In this document: one piece after another, positions 17,801 to 25,991 of the stretch
Layout: the number at the start of each line of letters is the position of its first letter
Position numbering within the stretch: the first letter of the stretch is position 1
Source of the DNA: Chitinophaga pinensis DSM 2588
Lineage (GTDB): Bacteria; Bacteroidota; Bacteroidia; Chitinophagales; Chitinophagaceae
Direction: 5' to 3'
Assembly: GCF_000024005.1 (NCBI RefSeq)
Contig: NC_013132.1
Coordinates: forward strand, 5,450,001-5,514,000
Length of the DNA: 64,000 nt
Translations under genes and position numbers: made by a program
Notes under the pieces: model-generated
What the model was told of the DNA's origin: nothing
The model's input: only the letters and a program-made list of their open reading frames with translations
Databases searched by the model: none

Positions 17801-19722
17801 ATGTCGATTCTTACTGGGACTTTGGCGATGGCAGTTTTTCTACCATCAGCGATCCATCTCATACTTACACCTATGCCGGCCGGTATAAGGTGAAACTACG
17901 GGCGATCGGTGAAGCGGGCAATGAGGATGACTATGAACAGGAAGTAGAGGTAAAAGGTCCATATGGAACGATTACGACTTCGTCGCTGGGTGGTTGTCTG
18001 ACAAAAGACATTGAGTTTAAAGTAAACGCTGTTGCGGCGGTTAATTTTGCCTGGGACTTTACCGATGGTATTGTCACTGAAACAACGGATTCTACAATCA
18101 AACATACCTTTAAAAATCCCGGTATTTATAAACCACGTCTTATCCTCTCAGACCAGGCAGGCTGTAAGGGTACAGCTTTCCTGAAGGATCCGATTGTGAT
18201 AGACAGACTGGAAGTGGAAATGACGCCATCGCAGCAGTTTGTATGTGATGAAGGATGGGTCAGTTTTACGCCGGCATTCAACAGTTTCTCTATTGACGAA
18301 CTGAAAAAAGAAGCAAAATATAAGTGGACCTATGATGCTGGTATTGTAGCAGAAAATGATACGACTGCTACTCCCCGCTTCTATCTTAATAAAACCGGGG
18401 AATATAATTTCACATTGAATACCACGACGGCTTATGGTTGTACGCAGACGGTCAGCAAAAAGATCGCTGTTCACCCTAAACCAGCGATCAGCATCACCGG
18501 ACCCGCAAAAGCCTGTGTAGACATTCCTGTAAGTTTTGGCGGTAATGTGACAAGTCCCCAGGATATGACCTGGAACTGGAACTTTGGCAACGGCAGTACC
18601 GGTAATGTGCAGCAACCTGCTGAGCAGACTTACAGCCTATCCGGTATTTCAGAGGTACAGTTGATTGCTACAACGAAGGATGGTTGTATTGATACGGCTC
18701 ACCATAGTATTAATATAGTACCTAAACCAGTGGTTACTACCAGTGTTGGCAACAATATGTTGTGTCTGGGTAGTAATACGACGATCAGTGCGACAGGTGG
18801 GGTGACGTATCAATGGTCGCCTGCGGCACAGCTGAGTGATTCCAATGCGGCGGCTCCTGTTGCCAGTCCGCTTGTTAATACAACTTACCAGGTCACTGTA
18901 ACAGACGCTAATGGTTGTGTCAATACGGGCGATGTAAGTATTCGTGTGATACAGCCTTTTAATATGCGCGCGATGCCTGATACTGCCATATGCCTTGGAG
19001 AAGCGCTGGCATTAAGCGTAGCGGGCGCCGATAATTATGAGTGGAAGGGACCGGGACTGGACGATACGCACAGTGCATCCCCTCATGTCTCTATTACCAC
19101 ACCTGGTAATTACACCTTCCAGGTGAGCGGTCGTGACCTGGCGGGTTGCTTTACACGCGATACGACAGTGGCAGTGACTGTACATGCACCACCCACAGTT
19201 GATGCAGGTCCTGATCAGACAGTCATGGCAGGTAAGCCTGTTACGCTGGGCAGAAGAGGTAGTCCGGACATTGTGAAATGGAATTGGAGTCCGGCACAAT
19301 ACCTGAGCTGTGCGACTTGTGCGACACCGGAGGCCATGCCGAATCTCTCAACCACCTATGTCGTAGAAGTAGAAAATAAATATGGTTGTAAAGCGACTGA
19401 TGATGTACTGGTTAAACTGACTTGTAACCAGGATGCAATCTTCCTTCCGAATGCCTTTTCACCAAACAGGGATGGCAAGAATGAATGGTTCTATCCTAAA
19501 GGCAGAGGGGTAAAAGAGGTGGTGAGTATGCGTGTATTTGACAGATGGGGGAGCCTGGTGTTTGAAAGGATGCATTTTCAGATCAATACTGCTACCTCAG
19601 GATGGGATGGTACCTGGAAGAATGAAGTAGCGCCGATCGGGACTTATGTATATTCTATTGAGACGATCTGTGAAGAAGGCGGCAAGTTTATGTTTAATGG
19701 TACCGTGACGATTGTGCGATAA
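14839..19722 (+). CDS. Giant PKD-repeat adhesin-like protein with T9SS type B sorting domain (copy 1)
   Basis: This 1627-residue protein is taken from the ATG at 14839 (MSFKTMTMSG), ahead of a signal peptide ending VHAQ; the longer frame needs a TTG at 14782. Its body is a chain of PKD and Ig-like domains. I count about a dozen W-x-[FLW]-G-[DN] motifs, such as WQWDFGNG, YTWDFGDG, WSWDFGDG and SYWDFGDG. The last ~90 residues (IFLPNAFSPNRDGKNEWFYP...VFDRWGSLVFER...GTYVYSIETIC) are the gliding-motility-associated C-terminal (CHU_C/type B) sorting domain. It should cross the outer membrane by T9SS and stay on the surface, probably as an adhesin. A full-length paralogue lies at 44278-49146. Confidence 0.93.
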   Translation: MSFKTMTMSGNALAFALLWSAMSLTNSVHAQLKADFTPGKTSDCESLITTFTDKSTGNPVSWQWDFGNGFTSNEQRPSAAYTSPGIYKILLTVRDAAGNSSNITKTVTVWEKPKPDFTASPATGCMPLEVKFTDKSDPVNGTMTTYTWDFGDGAIGNGSNPVHVYNNALSPTITLTVTNSNGCTASKRISKIVDVSAALKADFKVSDKFLCTAPGALSIENTSTGPGNLTYKWDFGDGATATGNNPGTHQYMKKGVYNVKLTVTSDKGCIDTKSSGDINVANFKTDIQLPAKVCENSTATFTANNQPVADNVTWSVDKGSIISNGATALFTPDSTGTVKVTMTAEYGKCKETITKELTVIAAPKPAFTTEVKPICDAPVTVKLTDKSEGADSWHWDFGNGATSTQQQPAPVYNTLGSFDIQLTASSASGCSASVLQTVNLAKTEVFTYASKPEGCVGLTTRFSAYISIGDSIISYAWDLGDGSTSTEANPTHTYDNEGTYPVSLTYVSKNGCKGTVSLYSVNSIKVYIKPKPDFSSPEAPEICGSNTVHFKGTTDVGNGWSWDFGDNTAPGSSQNTTHSYKKPGTYSVTLTVSNHSCTEKITKPAYITAVNPFPRFVMQSVDCNNRTEGRFEDKSTGNVTSWKWSWGDGKEETYTTKRSLLKHDFKTTGTYKVKLTVSDGSCTSSDSMNVTVYAPSPVTITTGKTTLCGSDTLNASVTSINKSIYGLNVWSYVWTSSDGTPAYWNSADYQRTAFTHLQPGTDTIRFVAYNVQGCPDTSNKVVVKVHGPAAKFLVPSVPECRGATLAFTDKTDVSKGKPISTWSWDFGDGTAPKVFTAPPFKYTYNKSGIYYPKLTVTDQDGCTSTAAGPSLQVNGPNADFTPSASLIPPGSSVQFFNNTTETGGTATYHWDFGDHSSSAEFSPAKQYPDKGRYTVKLLVKDNNGCMDSAQKPIKVSSVGAGFTVTTAFVNNSGCPPVIARFTNTSTNYVDSYWDFGDGSFSTISDPSHTYTYAGRYKVKLRAIGEAGNEDDYEQEVEVKGPYGTITTSSLGGCLTKDIEFKVNAVAAVNFAWDFTDGIVTETTDSTIKHTFKNPGIYKPRLILSDQAGCKGTAFLKDPIVIDRLEVEMTPSQQFVCDEGWVSFTPAFNSFSIDELKKEAKYKWTYDAGIVAENDTTATPRFYLNKTGEYNFTLNTTTAYGCTQTVSKKIAVHPKPAISITGPAKACVDIPVSFGGNVTSPQDMTWNWNFGNGSTGNVQQPAEQTYSLSGISEVQLIATTKDGCIDTAHHSINIVPKPVVTTSVGNNMLCLGSNTTISATGGVTYQWSPAAQLSDSNAAAPVASPLVNTTYQVTVTDANGCVNTGDVSIRVIQPFNMRAMPDTAICLGEALALSVAGADNYEWKGPGLDDTHSASPHVSITTPGNYTFQVSGRDLAGCFTRDTTVAVTVHAPPTVDAGPDQTVMAGKPVTLGRRGSPDIVKWNWSPAQYLSCATCATPEAMPNLSTTYVVEVENKYGCKATDDVLVKLTCNQDAIFLPNAFSPNRDGKNEWFYPKGRGVKEVVSMRVFDRWGSLVFERMHFQINTATSGWDGTWKNEVAPIGTYVYSIETICEEGGKFMFNGTVTIVR

Positions 19723-19741
19723 ATGTTCTGGCTTTCAATAT

Positions 19742-19778
19742 AAAAAAGCAGCAAAGGATAATATCCGATGCTGCTTTT
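19742..19778. terminator. Bidirectional terminator between the PKD gene and the beta-propeller gene
   Basis: AAAAGCAGCA pairs with TGCTGCTTTT, and an inner stem GGAT/ATCC sits in the loop. A run of A on the left and T on the right gives a U tract in both directions. It serves the convergent genes ending at 19722 (plus) and 19795 (minus). Confidence 0.88.
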
Positions 19779-19794
19779 CATTTTATAATATCTC

Positions 19795-20697
19795 CTATCT
19801 GAATTTATCGATGATTGTGGCATCTACCCAGTAGATGTCCTGTCGGCTGGTATAGAACAGGTATTTGCCGTCTGCAGTCACAAAGGGACAGAGTTCATGA
19901 CCGGGTGTATTGATGGTGTCGCCCATATTCTTTGCGTGGCTCCATGAACCATCTGCTTTTCTGAAACTGATGTAAAGATCTCCGGCGCCATATCCGTCGG
20001 TATGTGCCGCTGAGAAGATAATATAAGATTCATCCGCTGCTACAAATACATCCGCTTCATATTGTCCGGTATTGATGGTCTCAGCGAGGCGTGAAGGTTG
20101 TTGAAATCCTGTTTGTGCGGCGAGGGCAGCATAGATATCAAAGTTGTTTGTTCTATTGGCATCGGCATGTTTATTAGACGAAAAATACATGGTGCCGTTC
20201 TTAGCAAAAGAGACATAGTATTCGTGTCGGGAAGAGTTGATGGCCGGACCGGCATTGATTGGTGCGGACCAGCGATCTCCGTTTCGCTTTACATACCAGA
20301 TATCATAATCCTTTTTTTTACCTGTATCATCCGGTGAACGATCGGAGATAAAAAACAGTTTACTTTCGTCAGGAGACAGCATTGGGTCATTGTAGCTGTA
20401 TACTTTATCAGAAAGTATTGTCAGGGGTTTTGTCCATTGGCCGCCGACCAGTTTCGTATGCCTGATTTCAGCTTTACCCTTGCTATCAACGGCAAAATAA
20501 CATTCCTCTCCGTTCGCTGAAAATATAGAGCCGAATTCATGTTGATCCGGCAGGGAGATCAGGCCGGGGGCAAATTTAACCGGTGTCATACCGGGTGTTT
20601 GTTCTCCCAGGTACTTACCCGATCGTTTTATGGGCTGTTGCGCAAAGACAAGGCTTTGAGACAGGATGGTGAGTGTTAACAGTAGTGATCTTAGCAT
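19795..20697 (-). CDS. Secreted PD40/TolB-like beta-propeller protein
   Basis: This 300-residue protein has a signal peptide (about 1-19, ending VFAQ). It carries repeated blades of WD40-like (PD40) type: DPMLSPDESKLFFISDRS, YYVSFAKNGTMYFSSNK, ADVFVAADESYIIFSAAHTDGYGAGDLYISFR and CPFVTADGKYLFYTSRQDIYWV. Such propellers occur in TolB-like and OmpA-linked proteins and usually bind protein or peptide partners; no catalytic residues are evident. The gene starts 64 bp after the USP-like gene on the same strand, so the two may share a transcript ending at the terminator at 19742-19778. Function is unknown. Confidence 0.8.
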   Translation of the reverse strand: MLRSLLLTLTILSQSLVFAQQPIKRSGKYLGEQTPGMTPVKFAPGLISLPDQHEFGSIFSANGEECYFAVDSKGKAEIRHTKLVGGQWTKPLTILSDKVYSYNDPMLSPDESKLFFISDRSPDDTGKKKDYDIWYVKRNGDRWSAPINAGPAINSSRHEYYVSFAKNGTMYFSSNKHADANRTNNFDIYAALAAQTGFQQPSRLAETINTGQYEADVFVAADESYIIFSAAHTDGYGAGDLYISFRKADGSWSHAKNMGDTINTPGHELCPFVTADGKYLFYTSRQDIYWVDATIIDKFR

Positions 20698-20761
20698 GTT
20701 TTTAACTTTAAAAACAGATTGATACTGATTGGAGGTTGTATCTCCGGTTATATTATTACAT

Positions 20762-23700
20762 CTACAGGAAGAAATATTCCGGCTGCTTATTCGTATTAGG
20801 ACTACTTCCTGTAACCGGTGTTTCTACGTTGCCATCGTTCTCCTGTTCCATATAAGTCCCATCCCACGGAACAGGACCCATGTCCTGAGGCTGCGCTGTA
20901 TGTGTACGAACATAGGTATAGATATATGCGTTGTCAATGTCATGGGAGAACGTTCTTTCATTGTCAGATTCTTCCATATTTGAAGGGTCCACATATGCAT
21001 CTTCGGCTTTCATCCAGTTGTCGCCTTGTTTTTTATGCATCCAGTAATGGCCTTCACTGCGGGTAGTACCCTGATGATAGACAAATCCATTCAGTTCGTA
21101 GAAATGCTCCATTCTTATGCCACCATCATTGGAGATCTGGCTGAATTTAACCGGCATTTCGAATTTCTTGTTGATTTTCTGCAGATCATTCCCAAAACGA
21201 TTTAATGCGATAGTTAATACGGCAGGTAAACGTTTGAATACGACCTCTTCTTCCATCTTTATTACACTATGCCATTGATCGTTCATAGCAGCCCATTCTA
21301 AGCCGGGCAGGAATGAATACTGTCGTTTAGGAGACTGTAACCAATTCACGAGACCTGTTGCACTATCAATTGGTACGTACAGTATATTTTCCGGCGCCTG
21401 GTCCGTTGTTTTTTCATTGTTGACCCATTGCACAATACTTTGATCTACAGGCGCATTAGTAACATCCGGCATTGATCCGGTGATGGTGCGTTTATAGCTA
21501 CTCAGGATTTTAAATGTATCGTCGTATTGTTGCTTATCATTTACCAACAGTGGTTCAATTTCATCCATCAGCTTGCCAAGCAGCTCGGTAGCGTCCTCTT
21601 GTCCGCCCATCGTATTAATCCGGTTCACTGCAAATAAATACAGGCGTAACTCCCAGACGTCTATTCTTTTGATCGGCTCCGGTTTACCTATTTTATTGAT
21701 AAAGTCCCGTACTTCGAAATCCAGGGCCAGTTCCTGATAAGCGGGCAGTGTCAACAGCTGACACAATGAATTCATGAAACAATCATTTCCCCTGTTGGGT
21801 ATTCCGCCAAAGAGGGCAAGCTCCTGGGTAGTATCCTGCAGGTTTTCTCCATAGATATCACCAGAAAAGCTCTTGTCATGCTTTTTACGTACCTTATGCG
21901 TCGTTCCGGCATTCCCTATAAGTTCTGCGAACAAATTGAAGTTGCTCCTGATGTTTACCTGTTTCTTTCCCTTATCTGTTGCCTCATCCTCCATCATTCC
22001 ATTCACATATAACCCGATCTGCTCCATCAGTCCCTGTAACAAAGCTGTTGTTATTTCGGCTTTCCGATGTGAAAAATCATCCATCACCAGATTATACTGG
22101 GCTTTCTCACGTGCAAGATTATCCATCACCGGAGGATAGGTAATCAGTGCTTCGAAAGTTTCGTCTAGTGCATCCAAAGAAGATGTTTGTACATATCTCT
22201 CAAGGACCTGTCTGGCTTCTTTTGATGCCTGATTGCCCATACCTTTGCCTCTATTGTGGAGTGCATTTATTTTTTCCTCTTTGAGGATCATCCGTACATC
22301 GTCAATATGTATCAGGAGCACATCATTATTCCCATCATTGTCCCTGATTGAATACATGTCGGACCATATCTGGTAAAGAACTGTCGTTATGTAAGCTTCT
22401 CTTGCCTGATACACTTCAAACATTTCCGTGGAGATATCCATCCTTTCTTTTTTACCCGCCATTACGCTATCTATATCTATTATGAACCTGTTCATAAATA
22501 GCAGGGCATCATCTCCGATTATTCCTGATTTGCGTCTGTCCTGTAACAGGGCAAAGTGCTTTTCAAGGAAATCGACATGCTCTTTAGGGTATAAACTCAC
22601 GTCCTCCCGGATCCTGGCCATTGCATTGGATATCTGAAGGTATCTCAGGTCAAAGAGATTCAAGCTGGAAGGATCGCTGTCAAAATATCCTCTATTGCCC
22701 GCAAATGCGTTGTTGACGGATTTGTCATCTTCGTTCGGAGATACGACCAGCATCACCGGTACGTGATCACTAAAAGCGAACCAGGCATCTGACATTTCCC
22801 GGTTATCGCTTTCCATATAAAGCGGTATACCGGTAACGGGGTCTATGATCCCGGTCTGATACGTTTGGGATGTGGCCTGATCGATGATGAAGTAATCTGC
22901 GCTTTGCAACCCCAGGCTATTTTCATTCGTACCAGTCAGGGAGCGCACATCCTTCATCTTTTCCTTGCTTAAGGTATCCTTAAAATTATATGGGTCATCT
23001 GTTAAGGGGTGTACCATGTTCCTGATTTCGTTCATTTTCCCCTGCACATAAGGATTTTCTTCTTCCTCTTTCTTCTTGCCTTCCTTTGCATCCGTCTCTA
23101 CATCCAGCTCTATCTCCGGTTTTTTATTAGTTACCGGGCCAATTTCCGTAACTGTCTTTGCCCCTGTTTCAATCTCAGGTTGCATCTCAGTATCTACAGC
23201 CGTTACTGCGCCAATTGGCATCTCTGTCTTTGCCTCTGTCTCTCCCTCCAATTCCATGTTGGTCTCTTTAACTGTTTTAACCCGGCCAGACTTCCCCACA
23301 TACTTGCCCGCTTTCAAGCCCCGGCGGGAGACCTCCGAGCTATCCATCTTGAACCCGGTATCATCTACATAGTTATTATCTTCATATTGTAATTTAGGAG
23401 GACTTGTGATCAATGCTTCCTCTGCGATGTAATAATCACCACCAATGACCAATTGCGCATTTTTGCCAGCCGCCTCGTCTCTCAGTGCCGGTATGGATTC
23501 GCTCAGTTGATTCACATAGATTTCTCTTCTGTCAAATTCGTCGCCATGCGGACTTGTATGGACCATGCCAAACCATACTTCCTTCTCAGCGGGCGCATTA
23601 TCGCCTTCCGACATGCCCATGGTAATATCAGTACCTTCTTCCTCTTTTTTTTCTTTTTTTAATGCGAATCTGTGTACGACAATAGGTCTGAACTTGTGAT

Positions 23701-25315
23701 ATTTAACCAGCCCGGGATTTTTAGTCCATACTATGTTCTCCGCGTCCGCCACCGGAATAACTTCAGTTCCACTGACTATCATGGCGCCTTTATATTCAAA
23801 TACGCCGCTATTAAAAGCGACAGGATAATACTCTATCTGTCCATTGCGCAGGTAGTCGGTCTTTTCACCCAGTCGTTCATATGCCTCAAAGTGATCCCAA
23901 CGATCAGATGTGCTATATCGTTCCTTTTTCTCCACCAGGTAGTTAGGTATCCAATTTTTCTTCTCCGCGAATCTGTTATGTACATTAACTGCATCTATAA
24001 TAAGTGGTACACTTATCGAAATAGACTGCAGGCGTGGCCCTCTTTCTACCTGAATGCCACTGCCTTTAGGTTTTTCTTTTGTCTTGTCTTCCAGTTTCTG
24101 CTTCATTGTATCTACTCCTTCACCTACTTCGTTGAAGCCCATAATGAGGGAGGGGTGCTGTTTTAATAAACGCCGGGAATGCGCCAGTATGTAATGTTTT
24201 TTCAGGGAACCGGCAATTTCCTCGATGATGGTATATTTTACGCCATAGTACTTATTCTTTTTGCTGACTCTTTCCAATATATACTTCAGGTTACTGACAG
24301 CATCCATCAGGAGACTGACCTCCGTCGTATTTGTAAAAAGCGGCAGTGCACCTGCATACTTAGCCAGTACATTCAGAAATCCGTCGATCATCTCGGGGGT
24401 ACGCTCATACTTGTCATATTGTTTCATGTCCCTTACGCCGCCGTTGGGTGAGAATTCCCTTATCTTCGCTGTTATTTCTTTCTCGGTCAGATTTTTGCCC
24501 TCCCCAAAATGGTTCAGGTTCCAGGCAACAAATTTCAGTGCTTCATCCGAACCGATAGGTTTTACTTCCTGCTCAACAGTAGTAAAGTCTCCGACCTGCA
24601 CTTCATCTTTCTTCTCTTTCTCCAGCGCCTCATATACTTTTTTCTCCTCAAGATCCCTCATTCCCTTATCATCTTTCTTTGGTCGTTTTACGTCCCTTAC
24701 AGGTGATGCTTCCCGTTTGCGCTTATTGCTTCGTGTCTTGGGTTTGGTATTCTTTTGGTCGGTAAGTACCTCCAGCAGCATTTTGAGTTCATTGGCCACC
24801 TTCCCATCTACGTCCATGGCCCTAATCGCTTTTTGCACTGCAGCAATCACATTATCGATCGGAACATATTTAGGGGGCTTCCCTCCGATACTAATGGTCA
24901 TCCCATTAGCGGTACGCCTCACTCTGGGCGGCTGGATAGCGTTTATCAAGTCATCATGCTCCATTGCTATCACAACATCGTTTTTCCTCCCTCTGCCGGG
25001 TGCTGTAATCAGTAGTTTTTTCAGCTGAACGACCGGGCCGGCAGCCATTGCGGTGCTGCCTGACCTGAGTTGGAATGGCTGTATGTTGGGAAGTCCAGGA
25101 ATATCATTGCTATTATCTGCAGACAAGGAGAATTTAGCAGGAATGGCGGCATCCTCTGCCAATTCTTCCATACCTGCTTCTTCCTCTGATTTATCTTCCG
25201 ACATTTTTTGAATAGCAGGTACTGCCGGTCTGGAAATGGCCGAATTATTCGATTGATGCGCCACAGCACGGTCCTGGTTATGGATAGTCTTTTCGCTACT
25301 ATGTTCGAGGGGCAT
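20762..25315 (-). CDS. Giant putative effector: EEP (DNase I-like) domain plus ubiquitin-specific-protease-like (C19) domain
   Basis: This 1517-residue protein has no signal peptide or membrane segment. Residues 1-100 are disordered and end PFQLRSG...GPVVQLKK, a style I associate with Bacteroidota secreted-toxin leaders. A basic cluster at 195-214 (KRKR 198-201, KRPKK 210-214) resembles a bipartite nuclear localisation signal. An EEP-like domain spans about 258-860: WNLNHFG (N266), FNEVGEG (E396), GGDYYI (D627, with the usual Asn replaced by Tyr629), ADYFIID (D807) and SDHVPV (D850, H851). A Glu/Lys-rich insert lies at about 680-755. A helical region follows (880-1140). The C-terminal USP-like domain has GGIPNRGNDCFMNSL (Cys1179), QEDATELL (1239-1246), LPAVLTIALNRF (1363-1374), GHYW (His1423) and W1434-E1438-D1439. 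No zinc-finger CxxC is present; the whole protein has only two cysteines, 1179 and 1185. It is likely a deubiquitinase-like effector acting in eukaryotic hosts or prey. Confidence 0.82.
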   Translation of the reverse strand: MPLEHSSEKTIHNQDRAVAHQSNNSAISRPAVPAIQKMSEDKSEEEAGMEELAEDAAIPAKFSLSADNSNDIPGLPNIQPFQLRSGSTAMAAGPVVQLKKLLITAPGRGRKNDVVIAMEHDDLINAIQPPRVRRTANGMTISIGGKPPKYVPIDNVIAAVQKAIRAMDVDGKVANELKMLLEVLTDQKNTKPKTRSNKRKREASPVRDVKRPKKDDKGMRDLEEKKVYEALEKEKKDEVQVGDFTTVEQEVKPIGSDEALKFVAWNLNHFGEGKNLTEKEITAKIREFSPNGGVRDMKQYDKYERTPEMIDGFLNVLAKYAGALPLFTNTTEVSLLMDAVSNLKYILERVSKKNKYYGVKYTIIEEIAGSLKKHYILAHSRRLLKQHPSLIMGFNEVGEGVDTMKQKLEDKTKEKPKGSGIQVERGPRLQSISISVPLIIDAVNVHNRFAEKKNWIPNYLVEKKERYSTSDRWDHFEAYERLGEKTDYLRNGQIEYYPVAFNSGVFEYKGAMIVSGTEVIPVADAENIVWTKNPGLVKYHKFRPIVVHRFALKKEKKEEEGTDITMGMSEGDNAPAEKEVWFGMVHTSPHGDEFDRREIYVNQLSESIPALRDEAAGKNAQLVIGGDYYIAEEALITSPPKLQYEDNNYVDDTGFKMDSSEVSRRGLKAGKYVGKSGRVKTVKETNMELEGETEAKTEMPIGAVTAVDTEMQPEIETGAKTVTEIGPVTNKKPEIELDVETDAKEGKKKEEEENPYVQGKMNEIRNMVHPLTDDPYNFKDTLSKEKMKDVRSLTGTNENSLGLQSADYFIIDQATSQTYQTGIIDPVTGIPLYMESDNREMSDAWFAFSDHVPVMLVVSPNEDDKSVNNAFAGNRGYFDSDPSSLNLFDLRYLQISNAMARIREDVSLYPKEHVDFLEKHFALLQDRRKSGIIGDDALLFMNRFIIDIDSVMAGKKERMDISTEMFEVYQAREAYITTVLYQIWSDMYSIRDNDGNNDVLLIHIDDVRMILKEEKINALHNRGKGMGNQASKEARQVLERYVQTSSLDALDETFEALITYPPVMDNLAREKAQYNLVMDDFSHRKAEITTALLQGLMEQIGLYVNGMMEDEATDKGKKQVNIRSNFNLFAELIGNAGTTHKVRKKHDKSFSGDIYGENLQDTTQELALFGGIPNRGNDCFMNSLCQLLTLPAYQELALDFEVRDFINKIGKPEPIKRIDVWELRLYLFAVNRINTMGGQEDATELLGKLMDEIEPLLVNDKQQYDDTFKILSSYKRTITGSMPDVTNAPVDQSIVQWVNNEKTTDQAPENILYVPIDSATGLVNWLQSPKRQYSFLPGLEWAAMNDQWHSVIKMEEEVVFKRLPAVLTIALNRFGNDLQKINKKFEMPVKFSQISNDGGIRMEHFYELNGFVYHQGTTRSEGHYWMHKKQGDNWMKAEDAYVDPSNMEESDNERTFSHDIDNAYIYTYVRTHTAQPQDMGPVPWDGTYMEQENDGNVETPVTGSSPNTNKQPEYFFL

Positions 25316-25467
25316 AAGGTTTTATAGACGATTTATTGGCACTAATTTACCAAAAAACCGGGCTTATTCCTCCAAGGAATAAACACGCCATACATAATAT
25401 AAAGTCAAATACGTTCCATGCTACTTTTGAGTCCCCTTTACATAAGTGCCTGACAAGGGCTATATTA

Positions 25468-25545
25468 TAGTCAGAAAGGCTATCTACGTCGTTGATCTTT
25501 CGTCCATGAGCGAAAGATTAACGACGCAGATAGCCTTTCTGACTA
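25468..25545. repeat. Near-perfect 35-bp inverted repeat (long hairpin)
   Basis: Bases 25468-25502 pair with 25511-25545 around an 8-base loop, with one mismatch (25486/25527) and one G-T wobble (25494/25519). It lies 22 bp beyond the stop of the small secreted protein gene on the minus strand, so it could end or protect that transcript. Neither side has a T run, so it is not a classic terminator. The remainder of the 25316-25567 gap shows no gene. Confidence 0.85.
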
Positions 25546-25567
25546 TTGTTTGACTGGTATATCTGAC

Positions 25568-25954
25568 TTATTTGGCTACTTTCACCCTGTCGGCCAGGGC
25601 GTCAAACATGCCCAGCATACCGCCGGTGGCATGGTCTTCGTCCTTTTTCTTCAGATTCATATAAACATCGTAACCACTTGCATTAAAATAAACCGTCACT
25701 TCTTCCCCTGCCAGGTTTACAGAATCTAATTTAGATATCTGGTTGCCTGTGGTATCCAATACCACTCCGGCCAGTTTTCCTTCTTTATCCTCCAGGTGCA
25801 GCACCAGTTTTGCATCGCCCTGCGGCGTTCCTTTCACCAGCACATTCCATTTACCCAGGAAATAATCCGCACCGCTTTTAGATTGTGCATTGACATAGGC
25901 CGACATGGTAATGAACAATGCGCTGAACAGAAAAATTGATTTTACAGTCTTCAT
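25568..25954 (-). CDS. Small secreted protein of unknown function beside the ThuA/sugar dehydrogenase gene
   Basis: This 128-residue protein has a signal peptide (about 1-23, ending NAQ). The mature part is a small beta-rich domain (YFLGKWNVLVKGTPQGDAKLVLHLEDKEGKLAGVVLDTTG) with a GKW pattern that recalls lipocalin-like or calycin folds. That similarity is loose. It begins 37 bp after the 1142-residue ThuA/dehydrogenase gene on the same strand and is probably co-expressed with it. It may bind a small ligand in the periplasm; no function is proven by the sequence. Confidence 0.75.
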   Translation of the reverse strand: MKTVKSIFLFSALFITMSAYVNAQSKSGADYFLGKWNVLVKGTPQGDAKLVLHLEDKEGKLAGVVLDTTGNQISKLDSVNLAGEEVTVYFNASGYDVYMNLKKKDEDHATGGMLGMFDALADRVKVAK

Positions 25955-25991
25955 AATATGAAAGTTTGGGTTTAATAAGAGTGAACACTAT

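Noticed and set aside
23009..25028. Several long plus-strand frames opposite the USP-like gene
   Set aside because: They are shadows of the minus-strand gene, which has clear domain motifs along its length.
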